Assembly: GCF_019649055.1 (NCBI RefSeq)
Contig: NW_026570258.1
Span: forward strand, 124,001 to 188,000
Direction of reading: 5' to 3'
DNA from: Paramacrobiotus metropolitanus
Lineage: Eukaryota > Tardigrada > Eutardigrada > Parachela > Macrobiotidae
Length of the DNA stretch: 64,000 bases
The translations under genes were made by a program, and so were the position numbers. The notes under the pieces were generated by a model. It searched no databases and was not told where the DNA came from. It worked only from the letters and a program-made list of their open reading frames with translations. This document shows positions 20,049-30,523 of the stretch, one piece after another. The first letter of the stretch is position 1. Every line of letters starts with the position of its first letter.

Positions 20049-21737
20049 TTAATTTAAATTAGGGTTGATTTTCAATTCATCTACGGCCTTTTTAACAGTT
20101 TCCTGTTCTTCTTGGGTCATCTCAGCCAACATTGTGGCGTTAACCTGAATATTTACTTCGGGAATTTCCTCGTACGGTTCTAGATAGCCAGTAAATTGAC
20201 CCTTTTTGATTGACTGCCGCTGGTGTTGAAAATTAACGAATACCATATCAAATTTATTATTCAGTTGTTTAACCACTCCTTCCATCTGCCGTATACGCCG
20301 TTCAATATACATATGCGGACTGGGAAGAAATAAAAATTTGTCGGTATCGAATTTCTCTTCTGCATCGAAATGGACATTTACTGTCGCCCAGTTAGTACCC
20401 GGATTAATTAATAGTTTTTCGCCGGCGAAGACTTTGATAGGCTTAGCGCGATTACCGCGGTAAGAAGGGTTAATGTTCGGGGACTGGGAAAATTCCCAAG
20501 TCGGAGGTTCATTACTAATTTCGGCAGAATCGGTGGCGCCTACCTTTTCTGCATTTACGATAATCAAATTGTTAGGATCCGGTACTACTTCGATGCTAGG
20601 TTCATTAGTTTGATTATTATTAGTTTCGTTATTAGCGGCAGTATCCAGAAATTTTCTCACTACGATAGGCGAATCGTTTGCCATAAATTCAACTACGCGC
20701 GCCATTGGCGCAAAACTTACTGACCGATTGTGGGTCGCGAGTGTTTTGGGAATTGTTTCGTTTACATACTTATTCAGCGGTTTACACTCCGCCAATTGGT
20801 ACGGTAATACTGGCAGCTGACGCCGTGTTAATTGCGCTAATACATGCAATGATGTACGTAATACATACGGTAATGGTATTTTGAAATATCTGAATATTTC
20901 GTTCAACTGGCGCTGTTTCTCTTCTAAAGCGAGATACTCCGCTTTATATTGTTTGGCTAAATTGCGAACAGTTTCCTCTGCTTTTGCAGAATCAATCCCC
21001 GGTACGGGTGTATCTTCATCCATAAAAAGGTACATGACATTTGTACCGTCTTCTTTTGCTTTAATTAACTCCTGTATTTCTTTTACGAGTACTCTGTACT
21101 CCGCCCAAAGGCGTCGGAATGTAGCCTTTGCTACATATCGGGCTTTTGCCGGTTTCTTTAATCCCGATTTACAGTAAATATACTCTTCTGATTTATTTAC
21201 TGTGGCATTTGCCACGGGTATCGGGAAGACATTACTCCCACTTGGTACAATTTCTCCTTTTGATTGCGATAATTCCACGGTTCCATTCACTATTTCTCCC
21301 GTTGCCACGGGTATCGGGAAGACTTCTCCCTCTACGGTATTTGTCGTCTGAATTACAGGCGACGCTGACTCACTTATTATTAATGGGCCCGGTTTCTTAT
21401 CGGGCTGATATTCTAAATATCGTAATTTATTATGCCGAACTGCATAGAATTTGTCTTGCAGAAAATCCTGTCCCAATAGTACTTTGAATTCATCCGTAGT
21501 TGGCTTAATATAAGCGGAATGCAAGGATTCGAAATCCTTAATTTTTATCGCTATTCTACAATAGTGCATTACGAGAAATCCACGGACTCCTCCAATACCG
21601 CGGATATGTAGCGGTTTAATTAACGGTATTCTTGCAGCTTTAATTTCGTTTACAAATTCACTAGAAATTAGTGAAGTTTCTGCCCCGGTATCAATCATCA
21701 CCGGTAATTCGCAGTAATTTATTACTGCCTTCATCAT
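20049..21737 (-). CDS. Gypsy aspartic protease plus long linker
   Basis: 562 residues. The catalytic triplet is in PVMIDTGAETSLIS near residue 15, with LLGQDFLQ about 75 residues later, as in pepsin-like retroviral proteases that cleave Gag-Pol. The remaining 450 residues are a long hydrophilic linker. The frame ends at TAA (20049-20051) and resumes after it in the same frame with IREIKEIF and the RT lead-in. Confidence 0.85.
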   Translation of the reverse strand: MMKAVINYCELPVMIDTGAETSLISSEFVNEIKAARIPLIKPLHIRGIGGVRGFLVMHYCRIAIKIKDFESLHSAYIKPTTDEFKVLLGQDFLQDKFYAVRHNKLRYLEYQPDKKPGPLIISESASPVIQTTNTVEGEVFPIPVATGEIVNGTVELSQSKGEIVPSGSNVFPIPVANATVNKSEEYIYCKSGLKKPAKARYVAKATFRRLWAEYRVLVKEIQELIKAKEDGTNVMYLFMDEDTPVPGIDSAKAEETVRNLAKQYKAEYLALEEKQRQLNEIFRYFKIPLPYVLRTSLHVLAQLTRRQLPVLPYQLAECKPLNKYVNETIPKTLATHNRSVSFAPMARVVEFMANDSPIVVRKFLDTAANNETNNNQTNEPSIEVVPDPNNLIIVNAEKVGATDSAEISNEPPTWEFSQSPNINPSYRGNRAKPIKVFAGEKLLINPGTNWATVNVHFDAEEKFDTDKFLFLPSPHMYIERRIRQMEGVVKQLNNKFDMVFVNFQHQRQSIKKGQFTGYLEPYEEIPEVNIQVNATMLAEMTQEEQETVKKAVDELKINPNLN

Positions 21738-21913
21738 TAATGGTGCGGTTCTTCTAGGCTCGTCATTATCGCTTAAAGTTGTAAAATTAATATCAGCATC
21801 GCTAATATCTAATAATTCATCAGTATCGGTTTCAACTACTCGTAATCCATTGATTACTATGTTTTCGGTTTTGTCCGGCGGTTTGGGTGGAATCGGGTCG
21901 GTAAAGCCGGAAT

Positions 21914-22585
21914 TTACCGCCCTTCCTCGTTTTCCTGGTCGGCTAGGCCCGAGAACGGGTTATTATCCGGCGACTGCCTATTAGGCGAATAAGGTCCACT
22001 TCCTGACTGGCTGCCATTACGGTGCTGGTAGAAATCGGCGGTATATCGCCGATTTCCAGTTTCTGGATCGTGAGAGGCCAGATACGTGGGGCTCTCACAT
22101 CGCGGCTTATCGCGAAACTGACATTCCCAGAAGTAATGCTCGCACAAATCACAGTGCTGGCAGTATTTCACTATTTTATTGCCACGCAAAGTTTTCTGCA
22201 GGGCCGGTGACCGATCGGTCGCTTCCTGTATTTTACTCGCATTGTTAGCCCACTGTTCCTTGTGCGAAGGTGCACGATTATCTGCGCCACTATTGCGACT
22301 GTCATAACTTTCAGCTTTGCTGATATTACTCTGAACATTACCAGTGTCATTGTTACGATTTCCGTAATTGGATTTTCCACTGTTTTTACTGCTTGGCCGC
22401 GGCGGGCTGGCCGCCGCTGCCGCGTACGATTTTGGTTGAACTTGTGCAGTTCGCACATTGACTACATCGGCATCTCTATCCTGTTTGCGTCGGACATTTC
22501 CGACTGGGATGACGTATTTCTCTGGGTTATTCGACGACAAATAACGGAGGATTTCCAGAAATTGTTCCGGCGTTAACGGTCTCAT
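21914..22585 (-). CDS. Gypsy Gag, nucleocapsid part with zinc finger
   Basis: 223 residues starting LTPEQFLEILRYL, which reads like the continuation of capsid. A low-complexity Ser/Asn-rich linker follows, then a Cys/His cluster CQHCDLCEHYFWEC (spacing differs from a strict CCHC knuckle but fits RNA binding) near residue 140. The 3' end overlaps the protease frame, which is open upstream of its first Met to about 21930, so a -1 frameshift from Gag into Pro-Pol is plausible. Confidence 0.75.
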   Translation of the reverse strand: MRPLTPEQFLEILRYLSSNNPEKYVIPVGNVRRKQDRDADVVNVRTAQVQPKSYAAAAASPPRPSSKNSGKSNYGNRNNDTGNVQSNISKAESYDSRNSGADNRAPSHKEQWANNASKIQEATDRSPALQKTLRGNKIVKYCQHCDLCEHYFWECQFRDKPRCESPTYLASHDPETGNRRYTADFYQHRNGSQSGSGPYSPNRQSPDNNPFSGLADQENEEGR

Positions 22586-23937
22586 AATCTCGATTTTATC
22601 ATGTAATTTCTCATGGGTTTTTGCCCCTTTACGAGAAAATTTACGACTTGTTCCGGTGATCCATTAAATCCTGCGCGATCGCGCAATGTCACCATTGACT
22701 GGTAATATGTCTCTAGAGTCTCTTGACCTGGTCTGTACGTACGGCTTGCTAATTCAGCTAGTGCATTTACTGCTCTTTTCGAGTCGCCAAAACGGGCGAT
22801 TAATTGTTTCTTCCACTCCTTATAAGTTGTCGGCGGTGTCGTCGACGTTATCAACCCGTTATACCAAATAATGGCATCATCTTTAAGGCAATATGCCAAT
22901 TCTGTAATTTTCCTCTCGTCGGTCACCCAAGAATTTGCGGTTACCGCATGTTCAAATTTTATGATAAAACTGTCAATGCCCTCTTTACTACCATTGTAGC
23001 TGGGACGCGGTACAGGCTGTCGCATCGCTTCAGCCAAGTCCGATTTTCTCACAGGACTTACCGCCCTGCTTTGTACGATGCCAGCTCGCTGAATCTCTTC
23101 TCGAAAGATACTGCGGATATATCGCTGTTTGTCATCGCTTGACATTTCCTGGGAATTTTTTCCAATGGATGTCAAGGGTGTATGTTGTACACGGGATCGC
23201 TCTGCTTCCGTATTGGCTGCATACGCCCTACTGAGCGGTCGCTCTTCATATTCTGCTGTCTGCTGATTCATTTGTCGGTCGTATAATTTACGATAATCGG
23301 CAGCCAACGAATTAAATTTCCCAATAAGGGATTTATGATCGATTTGGCTTTCGTGCAGCATAAACTGCAAATGTTCAACTTTTTCTTTTAATTCCGCAAT
23401 TTTTGCATCTTTTTCTAGTATGCGATCACGTAGCTCGCTTTCGCTTACATTAGACAACAACCCAGTTATGGCCGTCGAATCCGTAGCGCTTTCAGATCGC
23501 TCTGGTGCGGCTACACGATCTTCTTCCCGATTATCGGGATTAACCTGTCGACTTCTCTCAGGAGTAAGCGGCCTGAAGAACAGCTGTTCCGGCGGCTGCA
23601 TTAATGGTGTGTCAAGGAGATTATCTCCTTGATCCATTACAGTGGCTTTCCTCGGTTTGCGAGGTTTATCCTCTAGAATCTTATGCGTAACTTCTACACC
23701 TGCTTCCTTCAGCTGGTGAGTTTTGCTGCGGGTTACTTTGTCCTGTTGCGTGGTATCGCTCGTGCCAGCCTTTGCTGGGTCGTCAGTAATTCCTTTCAGT
23801 ACTTTACTAGCTGATTTTAGGACGTCTTCTACGCCCTGTTTCAGCCAATCAATAGCTGGTTGTTTCCTCGGCGGTGAACGATGTATGGGCCTTATGCCGT
23901 CTACTACGGTGTCGTCAATATCGAATATAAATACCAA
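22582..23937 (-). CDS. Gypsy Gag, capsid part
   Basis: 451 residues. A charged, Pro/Thr-rich N-terminus is followed by a probable coiled coil at about 165-215 (ELRDRILEKDAKIAELKEKV) and a retrotransposon gag/capsid region at about 330-450 with the W(K)xxLxxRF pattern (EWKKQLIARFG) and YYQSMVTLRDRAG. Gag assembles the particle that packages element RNA. Its TGA stop overlaps the ATG of the next ORF as ATGA, a layout used for termination-reinitiation, although a one-base change splitting a single Gag is equally possible. Confidence 0.85.
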   Translation of the reverse strand: MVFIFDIDDTVVDGIRPIHRSPPRKQPAIDWLKQGVEDVLKSASKVLKGITDDPAKAGTSDTTQQDKVTRSKTHQLKEAGVEVTHKILEDKPRKPRKATVMDQGDNLLDTPLMQPPEQLFFRPLTPERSRQVNPDNREEDRVAAPERSESATDSTAITGLLSNVSESELRDRILEKDAKIAELKEKVEHLQFMLHESQIDHKSLIGKFNSLAADYRKLYDRQMNQQTAEYEERPLSRAYAANTEAERSRVQHTPLTSIGKNSQEMSSDDKQRYIRSIFREEIQRAGIVQSRAVSPVRKSDLAEAMRQPVPRPSYNGSKEGIDSFIIKFEHAVTANSWVTDERKITELAYCLKDDAIIWYNGLITSTTPPTTYKEWKKQLIARFGDSKRAVNALAELASRTYRPGQETLETYYQSMVTLRDRAGFNGSPEQVVNFLVKGQKPMRNYMIKSRL

Positions 23938-24613
23938 ATGGTAATAACTGCCATCAAAGTCGAGACTTATTTTAATCCGTCACAATACGAAACTGCTTTG
24001 CAGCTTACGGTCTACACAGTCGGAAAGTTGGCCTGGACGGATATGAATAGCCTGCTCCACGCAATTTCATAACTAAATAATACAAAATAATAATTCATAA
24101 CTAATAATAACTAAATAATACTCTCAAAATGGAACGATCGTTCCCCTATAAAAGGATGTCATCCAGATACACTGTAACAATATCTGTTACGATGACTTTT
24201 ACTGCTCTGCCGTCTATCACAATAACCAAAACTTCTTCATTTTAGTCACAAATTGACTGTACAGTATTCAGTTAGTTGAAAACAATCGTTTTCTTCCTTC
24301 CCCGTTTTCACGAAACACTAATATCTATTCTCTGAGCAGAAATAATCCGTCCTTTTAGGAATTAATCCTATGAAATTCAAAATTATAGGCTTAGTGCCTA
24401 CCAATTTGGTGTGCAGTCCGCGGTTCTTCTCCTTGCTGGCGGCCGCGTGCCTTCCGAACCAGCGACGCTCCTTGCTTCTGCTGTGGGTTTCTTTTGCTGG
24501 TGGCTGTCACTGACAGACTAGGGTCTCTGCTGAAGGAGAGGAACTTCCATGTCACTGCGTATGTGCTAGAACGCCGTTATCGAGTGCAAAAAACTAAAGA
24601 GGATGACAGGGAT
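23938..24613 (-). other. Gypsy 5' untranslated leader
   Basis: About 680 nt between PBS and gag. No ORF is supported; contains short AT-rich repeats (AACTAATAATAACTAAATAATA near 24095-24120) and otherwise nothing recognisable. Confidence 0.5.
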
Positions 24614-24631
24614 CTGAAGGCATCTCCACCA
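24614..24631 (-). other. Primer binding site
   Basis: Immediately inside the 5' LTR the element reads TGGTGGAGATGCC. A leading TGG pairs with the CCA tail of a tRNA primer, the standard Gypsy arrangement. The donor tRNA cannot be named without a tRNA set. Confidence 0.75.
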
Positions 24632-24928
24632 TCTCGGAGAAGCGTCTACGCTGTACAGAGAAACGACAACGGAAACAACATCTCCTCGAACAAATCGCTT
24701 TTATTTCAATGAAAATAAATGCTAAAATCACATCAAATGCAAAATCTAAAGGAGAAAGGGCACAAAAACATCCCCATGCTGAAAGTACTGACGTTGTCAG
24801 TACCGATGCTGGCACTCGACTGGCAAACACACGATTTATCGTGTGTGCAGAATGGCAAATATGGCGAGCCGATGGTGTGGTGAGGCATATGTGCCAATAT
24901 CCTGTGCTCCATGCACAGCACTCTGACA
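24632..24928 (-). repeat. 5' LTR of Gypsy element
   Basis: 297 bp. In element orientation it begins TGTCAGAGTGC and ends CCGAGA. It matches the 3' LTR at every base I compared except a 3-nt AAC insertion near 24674. Confidence 0.9.
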
Positions 24929-25553
24929 CTGGTTTGTATTTGCTGCTCCGTGTTGTTAGTGTATTGTCATTTGCTGCTGTCGCCGTGGCTGTCAATCGAT
25001 TTTTTGTATTATCGACCGGATATGAAATACATTGCTGTGTGCAATGTCGTCAGTTCGTCGCAACCGACTTTCAGCCGGTTTTTGCGAATTCGGATTAATG
25101 TGGGACCACTCTTTGTCATTCTCTTGGCGTATCCATACATGTTGTGGAAAACTGTGGCGGTCAAAAATGGCCCTTCGCTCCCCGGAATCGTCAGCTGTGC
25201 AGAAACAGAATAACACTGGAAAATGCAGGAAAACTGTAAGAGAAAACCGGCATGCCTTTTGGATACTGACAGCGCTAACCAGCAGCATGCTGATTTGCTG
25301 GACCCCTACAAAGGTCATTGGAATTTTAATTGTGTTGTTCGATGCCAAGGTAGCCGAAACCGTGACAGCCGTGTGTGTAAACATAATGCCTGCATGCCAG
25401 CTGGTGTTGGATCCCGTTATCATTACCCTCAGCCTGAAAGACGTTCGCGCGGCTGTGCAGTCCAGTCTTCGTACCGGAATTGCATCGATGTACAGAGTAG
25501 GATATAGGTTTGCTCGCTTGCTGAGACCACCCCATATTTTTGATAGCTTTTAG
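24929..25553 (+). pseudogene. GPCR 3' half after the Gypsy element
   Basis: Resumes at TM4 (CCSVLLVYCHLLLSPW), ECL2 with a conserved Cys, TM5 (LLAYPYMLW), TM6 (FWILTALTSSMLICWTPTKV) and TM7 (LDPVIITLSLK). A one-base break in loop 3 (about 25195-25235) separates TM5 from TM6, so the gene carries a second lesion besides the insertion. It is otherwise close to intact paralogues. Confidence 0.88.
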
Positions 25554-26049
25554 CTTTCAACCGTTGAACGTGAGTCGGAGCCGCCGCCTGACAGTCAAGG
25601 GGCTTCTGGAATTCAGCATTCAGTGTGGCTGCAAGTTTATCTCTGTAAAAATTAGGCGGAGAGAAACACACTCGAGGGTATCCTTTTTCACGTCCAATGC
25701 TTAAGTAAAGAGTGATACTGGAAGTGTTCTGTTAGAAAATTATATGGAACCAGAACTCTTCGAGCTCGTGTTACAACGCAAAAGGCATGCCAATCGGCAA
25801 TCAGCTCCATTGTGACATGCTTTAACTGCATCACAACAGTACTGCGGAATAGTTTGTTACGTTTGAGTAGAAAAATATGCAAACAAAAGAAAAAACCCTC
25901 AGTACAGCTGGAACAAACAGGGGAAATGCAGAAAATATTCGAAAATAACTAATCCTACGTACAAAAAGGTGCAGAGTCAACCAATCACGATTTTTGGTAG
26001 AGGATTTTATTTCTCGACCGGTCATCTGCTCAGAGACCAGGGGTCCAGG
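25554..26049. other. Intergenic, no gene seen
   Basis: Spacer between two receptor genes. Nothing recognisable. Confidence 0.5.
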
Positions 26050-26789
26050 ATGTCTTTTTACGCTTCCAACGCTACAACGAATACGAGCAAGTCCGATCTC
26101 AATAGTTCGGCTGTATCCGTGGCTGTTTTTGCCACCGAGAAACTGTTGCTTAACGGTTGCCTGTTATTGACCTTTATAACAACCCGACGTTTACGCAATC
26201 CGTTTGCTGTTTACCTGTTGAACTTATTGTCCGCCAACATCTTCATAACACTGGAGGATCCTCTGGTCGTTGTGGAACTTCTACAACGGCGCTGGTACTT
26301 CACCTCGATACTGTGCTATATTCGTATTTATGTCGATAAAATAGGCAGTGCACTGATAACGCATGCGCACCTTATGATTACCATGAATCGCGTTTGGGCT
26401 GTAAGCTTCCCAGTTGAGTACCGAAAGCATCATACAAAAAAGCTGGCGCTCACGCTTTGCTTACTGATGTTGCTATATTGTCATGTGCTGGTGTCACCGT
26501 GGCTACTGATCGACGCACTCTATTTTCGACCGGATATAAATTATGCAACCGAATGTAATGTGATTAGTAAAGCTCAACTGACACTTAGCAAGTTCTTGAG
26601 AATTTTGGTTAACATAGCCCCCGTGTTTTTTATTTTATTATCGTATCCGTATTTGCTTTGGAAAACCATAAATACCGGAAAAAGGCGCCATCGCCAACCG
26701 GAAGCTCCAGCCGTAAAAAACATCCATCAGGAGAATGCAGATAGCAGGAACAAAAGAAAATCGGCATGCGTTCTGGATACTAACGGCCC
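26050..26789 (+). pseudogene. GPCR 5' part, cut in TM6 by a Mutator-like element
   Basis: Start chosen at 26050 because paralogues begin with a short N-terminus of the MS..N.S type; an in-frame ATG at 25969 would add 27 residues. TM1 to TM5 are complete (NRVWAV for DRY, LLSYPYLLWK). The frame continues through loop 3 to the first residues of TM6, where the element inserts after TAACGGCCC. Translation then runs into the element's GAGTCTGA repeats, giving a spurious Leu/Ser-rich tail to 26919. Confidence 0.9.
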
Positions 26790-28666
26790 GGCCCGCGCTG
26801 AAGCGCTGAGTCTGAGTCTGACCCCTAAAAGGCTGAGTCTGACTGCTGAAAGGCTGAGTTTGAGCACTAAATGGCTGAGTCTGACTATTAAAATGCTGAG
26901 TGTTCCTAAGACTGCTTAAGTAATATCTCGATAACTTTTAACTCTTGACCAGAAATGTGCTCATTATGGTCCAGCGAATCCCCGCATTACATGCAAATCA
27001 AGTAATGTACAAGTACAACTGCAACATTTTAGAATCAAACAACTCATCCCGAATCAAATACGGGACGTGCACCGTACGCGTTTACGAGTATAACTTGCAG
27101 CAACACGAATGTTGAAAAGAACAAAAGACCATAATTATAGCCCTATTAAATATTTCCTGCCAAAATAAAATTAAATTTATTTCTTTTGCAACTATGTAAT
27201 TACTGCATCATGTGTACTAAATAATAAGCCGGTAATGTGCGCATGTAACCAGATCTCTCTACGTATAATAATACGTTAGTATGCGTACAACTGTAAACCT
27301 GTGCAACAAAGCTCAATAAATCGAATAAATAACATGCATTACAGCAATAGAGTAATAGAGAATAGAGCAGGTCAGCATTAACTGAATTTAAAAAGCACCT
27401 GTCGGCTTCTCACTAAAATAATAATATGAGGTATTTGTACGTTGATGCTCGTTTTATTCAGGTTTAAAATAGTTTTGTTAAATACAGCGCTAATTACAGC
27501 TAACGTAAATTAAGCATAAAACCAGTACTGCGTTAAGAACAGCAGCATTATCAGCCTACGTATATTAATTATACTACAGTAGCATATTCTCCCGAAGTAG
27601 TATTACCATTTCGATAATACACGACATAGGCAAACAAAGCCACCAATTCCCCTTCGTAGCTGATTATTATGACTCACAAGTACCCCTTAAATCAGCACTT
27701 TTTGTAACTTTTTTTTGTAGCACTTTTTTTGGCGCTTTCCGAACAGCCCACTCGATGGAAATATGTGATGCATCCATGGCGTGCAACATCTGGTCTTTCA
27801 AACTTCGTTCAAACTTCAGTTTATTTGTGCTCTGCATGATTCAGCACATCAAAGCGCATTTCTTTAATACCTACTCTAGGTTTTTTTTCTCACGATGTTC
27901 ATAGCACACTAAGTGCACGGGTAATTACTTTTTCTCGACAAATATGTTTAGCTGTAACCCTTATTGCAATTGCATTACGTACTTCATTTACTTTGTTTTA
28001 AAACGTACAGACCATCAAGTGCAACTACACAACTTTAAAGTTTTTTAGCGCATTTTCCATTGTTTTGGACCATCAGAAATCTAATGCCTTTTTGGCCGCG
28101 AAAATTTCTTTCCTTTTTTTACCGTCGAAATTTCTTTCCTTTTTTTGACCAAAAAAACATTCCTTCCTTTATTTATTCCTTCCCCGTTTTGACCTTGGTC
28201 AATGGTTCCAGACTCAGACGTGAAGTTCTCAGCAGTTCAATAGTTATACATGGTATTTACAGCCTTATTTAAAATAGATTTAGTTTCATTTTGGCCGGAA
28301 ATGTCGAATAGCGGCTATAATTATGGTTAATTCTTTCTTTTCAACATTCGTGTTGCTGCAGTTACACTAGTACAAACGTCCTGTATTCGATTACCGCATG
28401 GGTTGTTGTCAAATAAAATCTTGCAGTTGTACATTACTGTACTTTGTTTTAGCGTTGCTTGTAATATGGGGATTCGCTGGAACATATGGCGCATATTTCC
28501 GGTCAAGAGTTATTACTTTAGTTATCAAGATATTACTTTAGCAGTCTTAGGAACACTCAGCATTTTAATAGTCAGACTCAGCCTTTTAGTACTCAGACGC
28601 AGCCTTTCAGTAGTCAGACTTAGCCTTTTAAGGGTCAGACTCAGCCTCAGCGCTTCAGCGCGGGCC
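26790..28666. mobile_element. 1877-bp long-TIR non-autonomous Mutator-like element
   Basis: Inverted ends start GGCCCGCGCTGAAGCGCTGA and extend about 400 bp each (roughly 26790-27185 and 28265-28666, with moderate divergence). An exact 9-bp duplication TAACGGCCC flanks it (26781-26789 and 28667-28675). Each TIR opens with about five units of a GGCTGAGTCTGACTNNTAAAA-type repeat. No transposase ORF. Long TIRs plus a 9-bp duplication fit MULEs; a foldback element is the alternative. Confidence 0.85.
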
Positions 28667-28945
28667 TAACGGCCCTCACCAGCAGTATCCTGCTTTGCTG
28701 GACACCCACAAAGGTTATCGGGATTTTAACCGTCTTCTTCGATGCAAAAGTGCCAGACGTTTTGGTAGCTGTATGCGTGGACATACTCCTGCGTGCCAGT
28801 TGATTTTCGATCCAATTATTTTACCTGGGCCGTAAGAGATACCCGGGAGATCTTGCGATCCAGCATATGTAAATTCCGACGTCTCAAAGACGACGGCATT
28901 ACTTCGGGAAGCTTATTACTAAAGGAATTGAACAAAACACTATAA
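28667..28945 (+). pseudogene. GPCR 3' part after the Mutator-like element
   Basis: After the second TAACGGCCC the receptor resumes in TM6 (LTSSILLCWTPTKVIGIL) and reaches TM7. One base is missing in ATACTCCTGCG (expected DILPAC) and one base change in frame occurs after DPII, so three frames are needed to reach the stop at 28943-28945. The gene was therefore damaged by the insertion and by small indels. Confidence 0.85.
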
Positions 28946-29587
28946 AAATGGGCAGCTTTTGTTCGTGCGCCATCACTTTGAACGTGTTTTAAGGTGTTCG
29001 TGATAATTTTGCCCGTGATCATTTGGCTAATTTATATGAGTTACTCGGTATTCTCAAGATATGGAAACGAAACGTAATTTTGTCGAATCAAGTTTGTTAT
29101 GTTGATACTGCCTTTCTTGCCACATTTGTAAGCTCCCTCGCAACAGTGAATACGCAGTCGCGCTGAAACGCTTTTACAGCAGCGCTTTGTTATTTTACAG
29201 TAAATTATGACTCTTTTGCAGAAACGCGCATTGGAACTTCCAGCGTGCGGATAACTAACGCACGTTGTTATTGAATTCTCTTCTCGTGGAGACATAACCG
29301 AACAAATATTTCGCACTGGCAACTGGTCTCTGGGGATTGTTCGAGTAGCTTGCCGGTCCTAAGGGATTGCATGGTCAACTACACCATCAAAAAGAAGAAG
29401 AGCGAATGCTATTAAAATTCACCCTTATTCGTACTCACATTGCTTTTAGCACTAGTTTAGCACTTGCACTCACTAGTTTTAGCACAAAAAAATCTATTAT
29501 GTTTAAAGCTACACAGAAGACAGTTTTGAAGGCGTGAAAAATATATTCCTCTGATAAACTTCGGTTATGTATTACATAAATCAAGTC
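28946..29587. other. Intergenic, no gene seen
   Basis: AT-rich spacer before the intact receptor. A minus-strand frame at 29041-29322 has no recognisable content. TAGTTTTAGCA/TTTAGCACTAG repeats near 29445-29480. Confidence 0.45.
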
Positions 29588-30523
29588 ATGTCCGCCAATA
29601 ATTTCACCATTTCCAACGATGATTGGAAAGGTGCCACAACGCTGCTAGAAAGTATAACTGCGCTGACCTTATTAACTAACGGCTACGTACTCATTTTATT
29701 CACAATGCACCGGTCCTTGCAAACTCCCTTTATCGTATACGTCAACAGCCTTCTATGGTCCAACATCTGCAAGACGCTCTTCGATTTAATGGACATTATG
29801 CAGTTCGCACGATATCACTGGTACTTCACATCTACCTTATGCAATATTCGTATTTACGCTCAGTGGATAACCGGCGCTGCCGTGGTCCACAGCCACTTCA
29901 CAATTACTCTCAACCGCTTGTGGGCGGCGACCTTCCCCCTTCACTATCGCAACTACCATTCACGAAAAATGGCTATTTTTCTCTGCTCGTTTGTAGTGAT
30001 ATATTATCATCTGTTAATCTGCCCGTTGTTAATTATTGACTATATTTATTATCGCCCGAATATGGACAATATCACCGATTGCGACGTGATCTTTAGTGCA
30101 CAGCCACAGTACGCGGGCTTCATCGAGATTTGGATCTACATCATGCCGATAGTTATCATGTTGCTGTCCTATCCGTATTTGCTGTGGAGACGCAATCAGG
30201 TCAAGGTTTTCCGGGCTTCACCAGGAAACGCGGGTGCTGTTGAGAAGAGGGAAGCTGCTAGCGGCGGCCAGCACGGATTTCGGGTTTTGACCGTGCTGAC
30301 CGGGAGTATCGTCGTCTGTTGGACAACGGTCAAGACGCACTGGATACTACTAGGTTTCTGCGGCATTAACCTACCGATTCTACATTTGATCGGAAGTGCT
30401 CTGTACTCAGCACAGAGAATCATCGACCCGATTCTCTGTGTGCTGGCTTTGGATAAGTTCCGGATAGTCGTTCAAAAGCAAGCGGAGAAATGCTTTCGTG
30501 TTCGAAAACGAGCAAAAGTTTAA
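29588..30523 (+). CDS. Orphan seven-transmembrane receptor (intact)
   Basis: 311 residues, intronless. Seven hydrophobic segments with class-A landmarks in altered form: Asn in TM1 (LLTNGYV), Cys at the top of TM3 (TLCNIRIY) and in ECL2 (NITDCDVIF) for the conserved disulfide, NRLWAATFP in place of DRY, Pro in TM5 (LLSYPYLLW), CWTTVK in TM6 instead of CWxP, and DPILC in TM7 instead of NPxxY. N-terminal Asn-Phe-Thr is a possible glycosylation site. The first in-frame ATG (29567) adds seven residues. Plasma membrane receptor; ligand unknown. It is the closest relative of the fragment at 11605-11957. Confidence 0.85.
   Translation: MSANNFTISNDDWKGATTLLESITALTLLTNGYVLILFTMHRSLQTPFIVYVNSLLWSNICKTLFDLMDIMQFARYHWYFTSTLCNIRIYAQWITGAAVVHSHFTITLNRLWAATFPLHYRNYHSRKMAIFLCSFVVIYYHLLICPLLIIDYIYYRPNMDNITDCDVIFSAQPQYAGFIEIWIYIMPIVIMLLSYPYLLWRRNQVKVFRASPGNAGAVEKREAASGGQHGFRVLTVLTGSIVVCWTTVKTHWILLGFCGINLPILHLIGSALYSAQRIIDPILCVLALDKFRIVVQKQAEKCFRVRKRAKV

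Larger units (their letters stand above)
15379..24928 (-). mobile_element. Full-length Ty3/Gypsy LTR retrotransposon (9.55 kb)
   Basis: Minus-strand element with LTRs at both ends, PBS, gag, zinc-finger, protease, RT, RNase H and integrase in the Gypsy order (integrase last). Target duplication is CTGG (15375-15378 and 24929-24932); the shared string is ACTGGT, so the exact boundary is uncertain by 1-2 nt. The LTRs differ by one 3-nt indel only. Pol nevertheless contains an in-frame stop and about three single-base frame breaks. The element interrupts a receptor gene in TM4. Confidence 0.93.

Noticed and set aside
24594-25098. ORFs spanning the right LTR and receptor
   Set aside because: They run through LTR sequence on both strands; only the receptor frame after 24929 has support.
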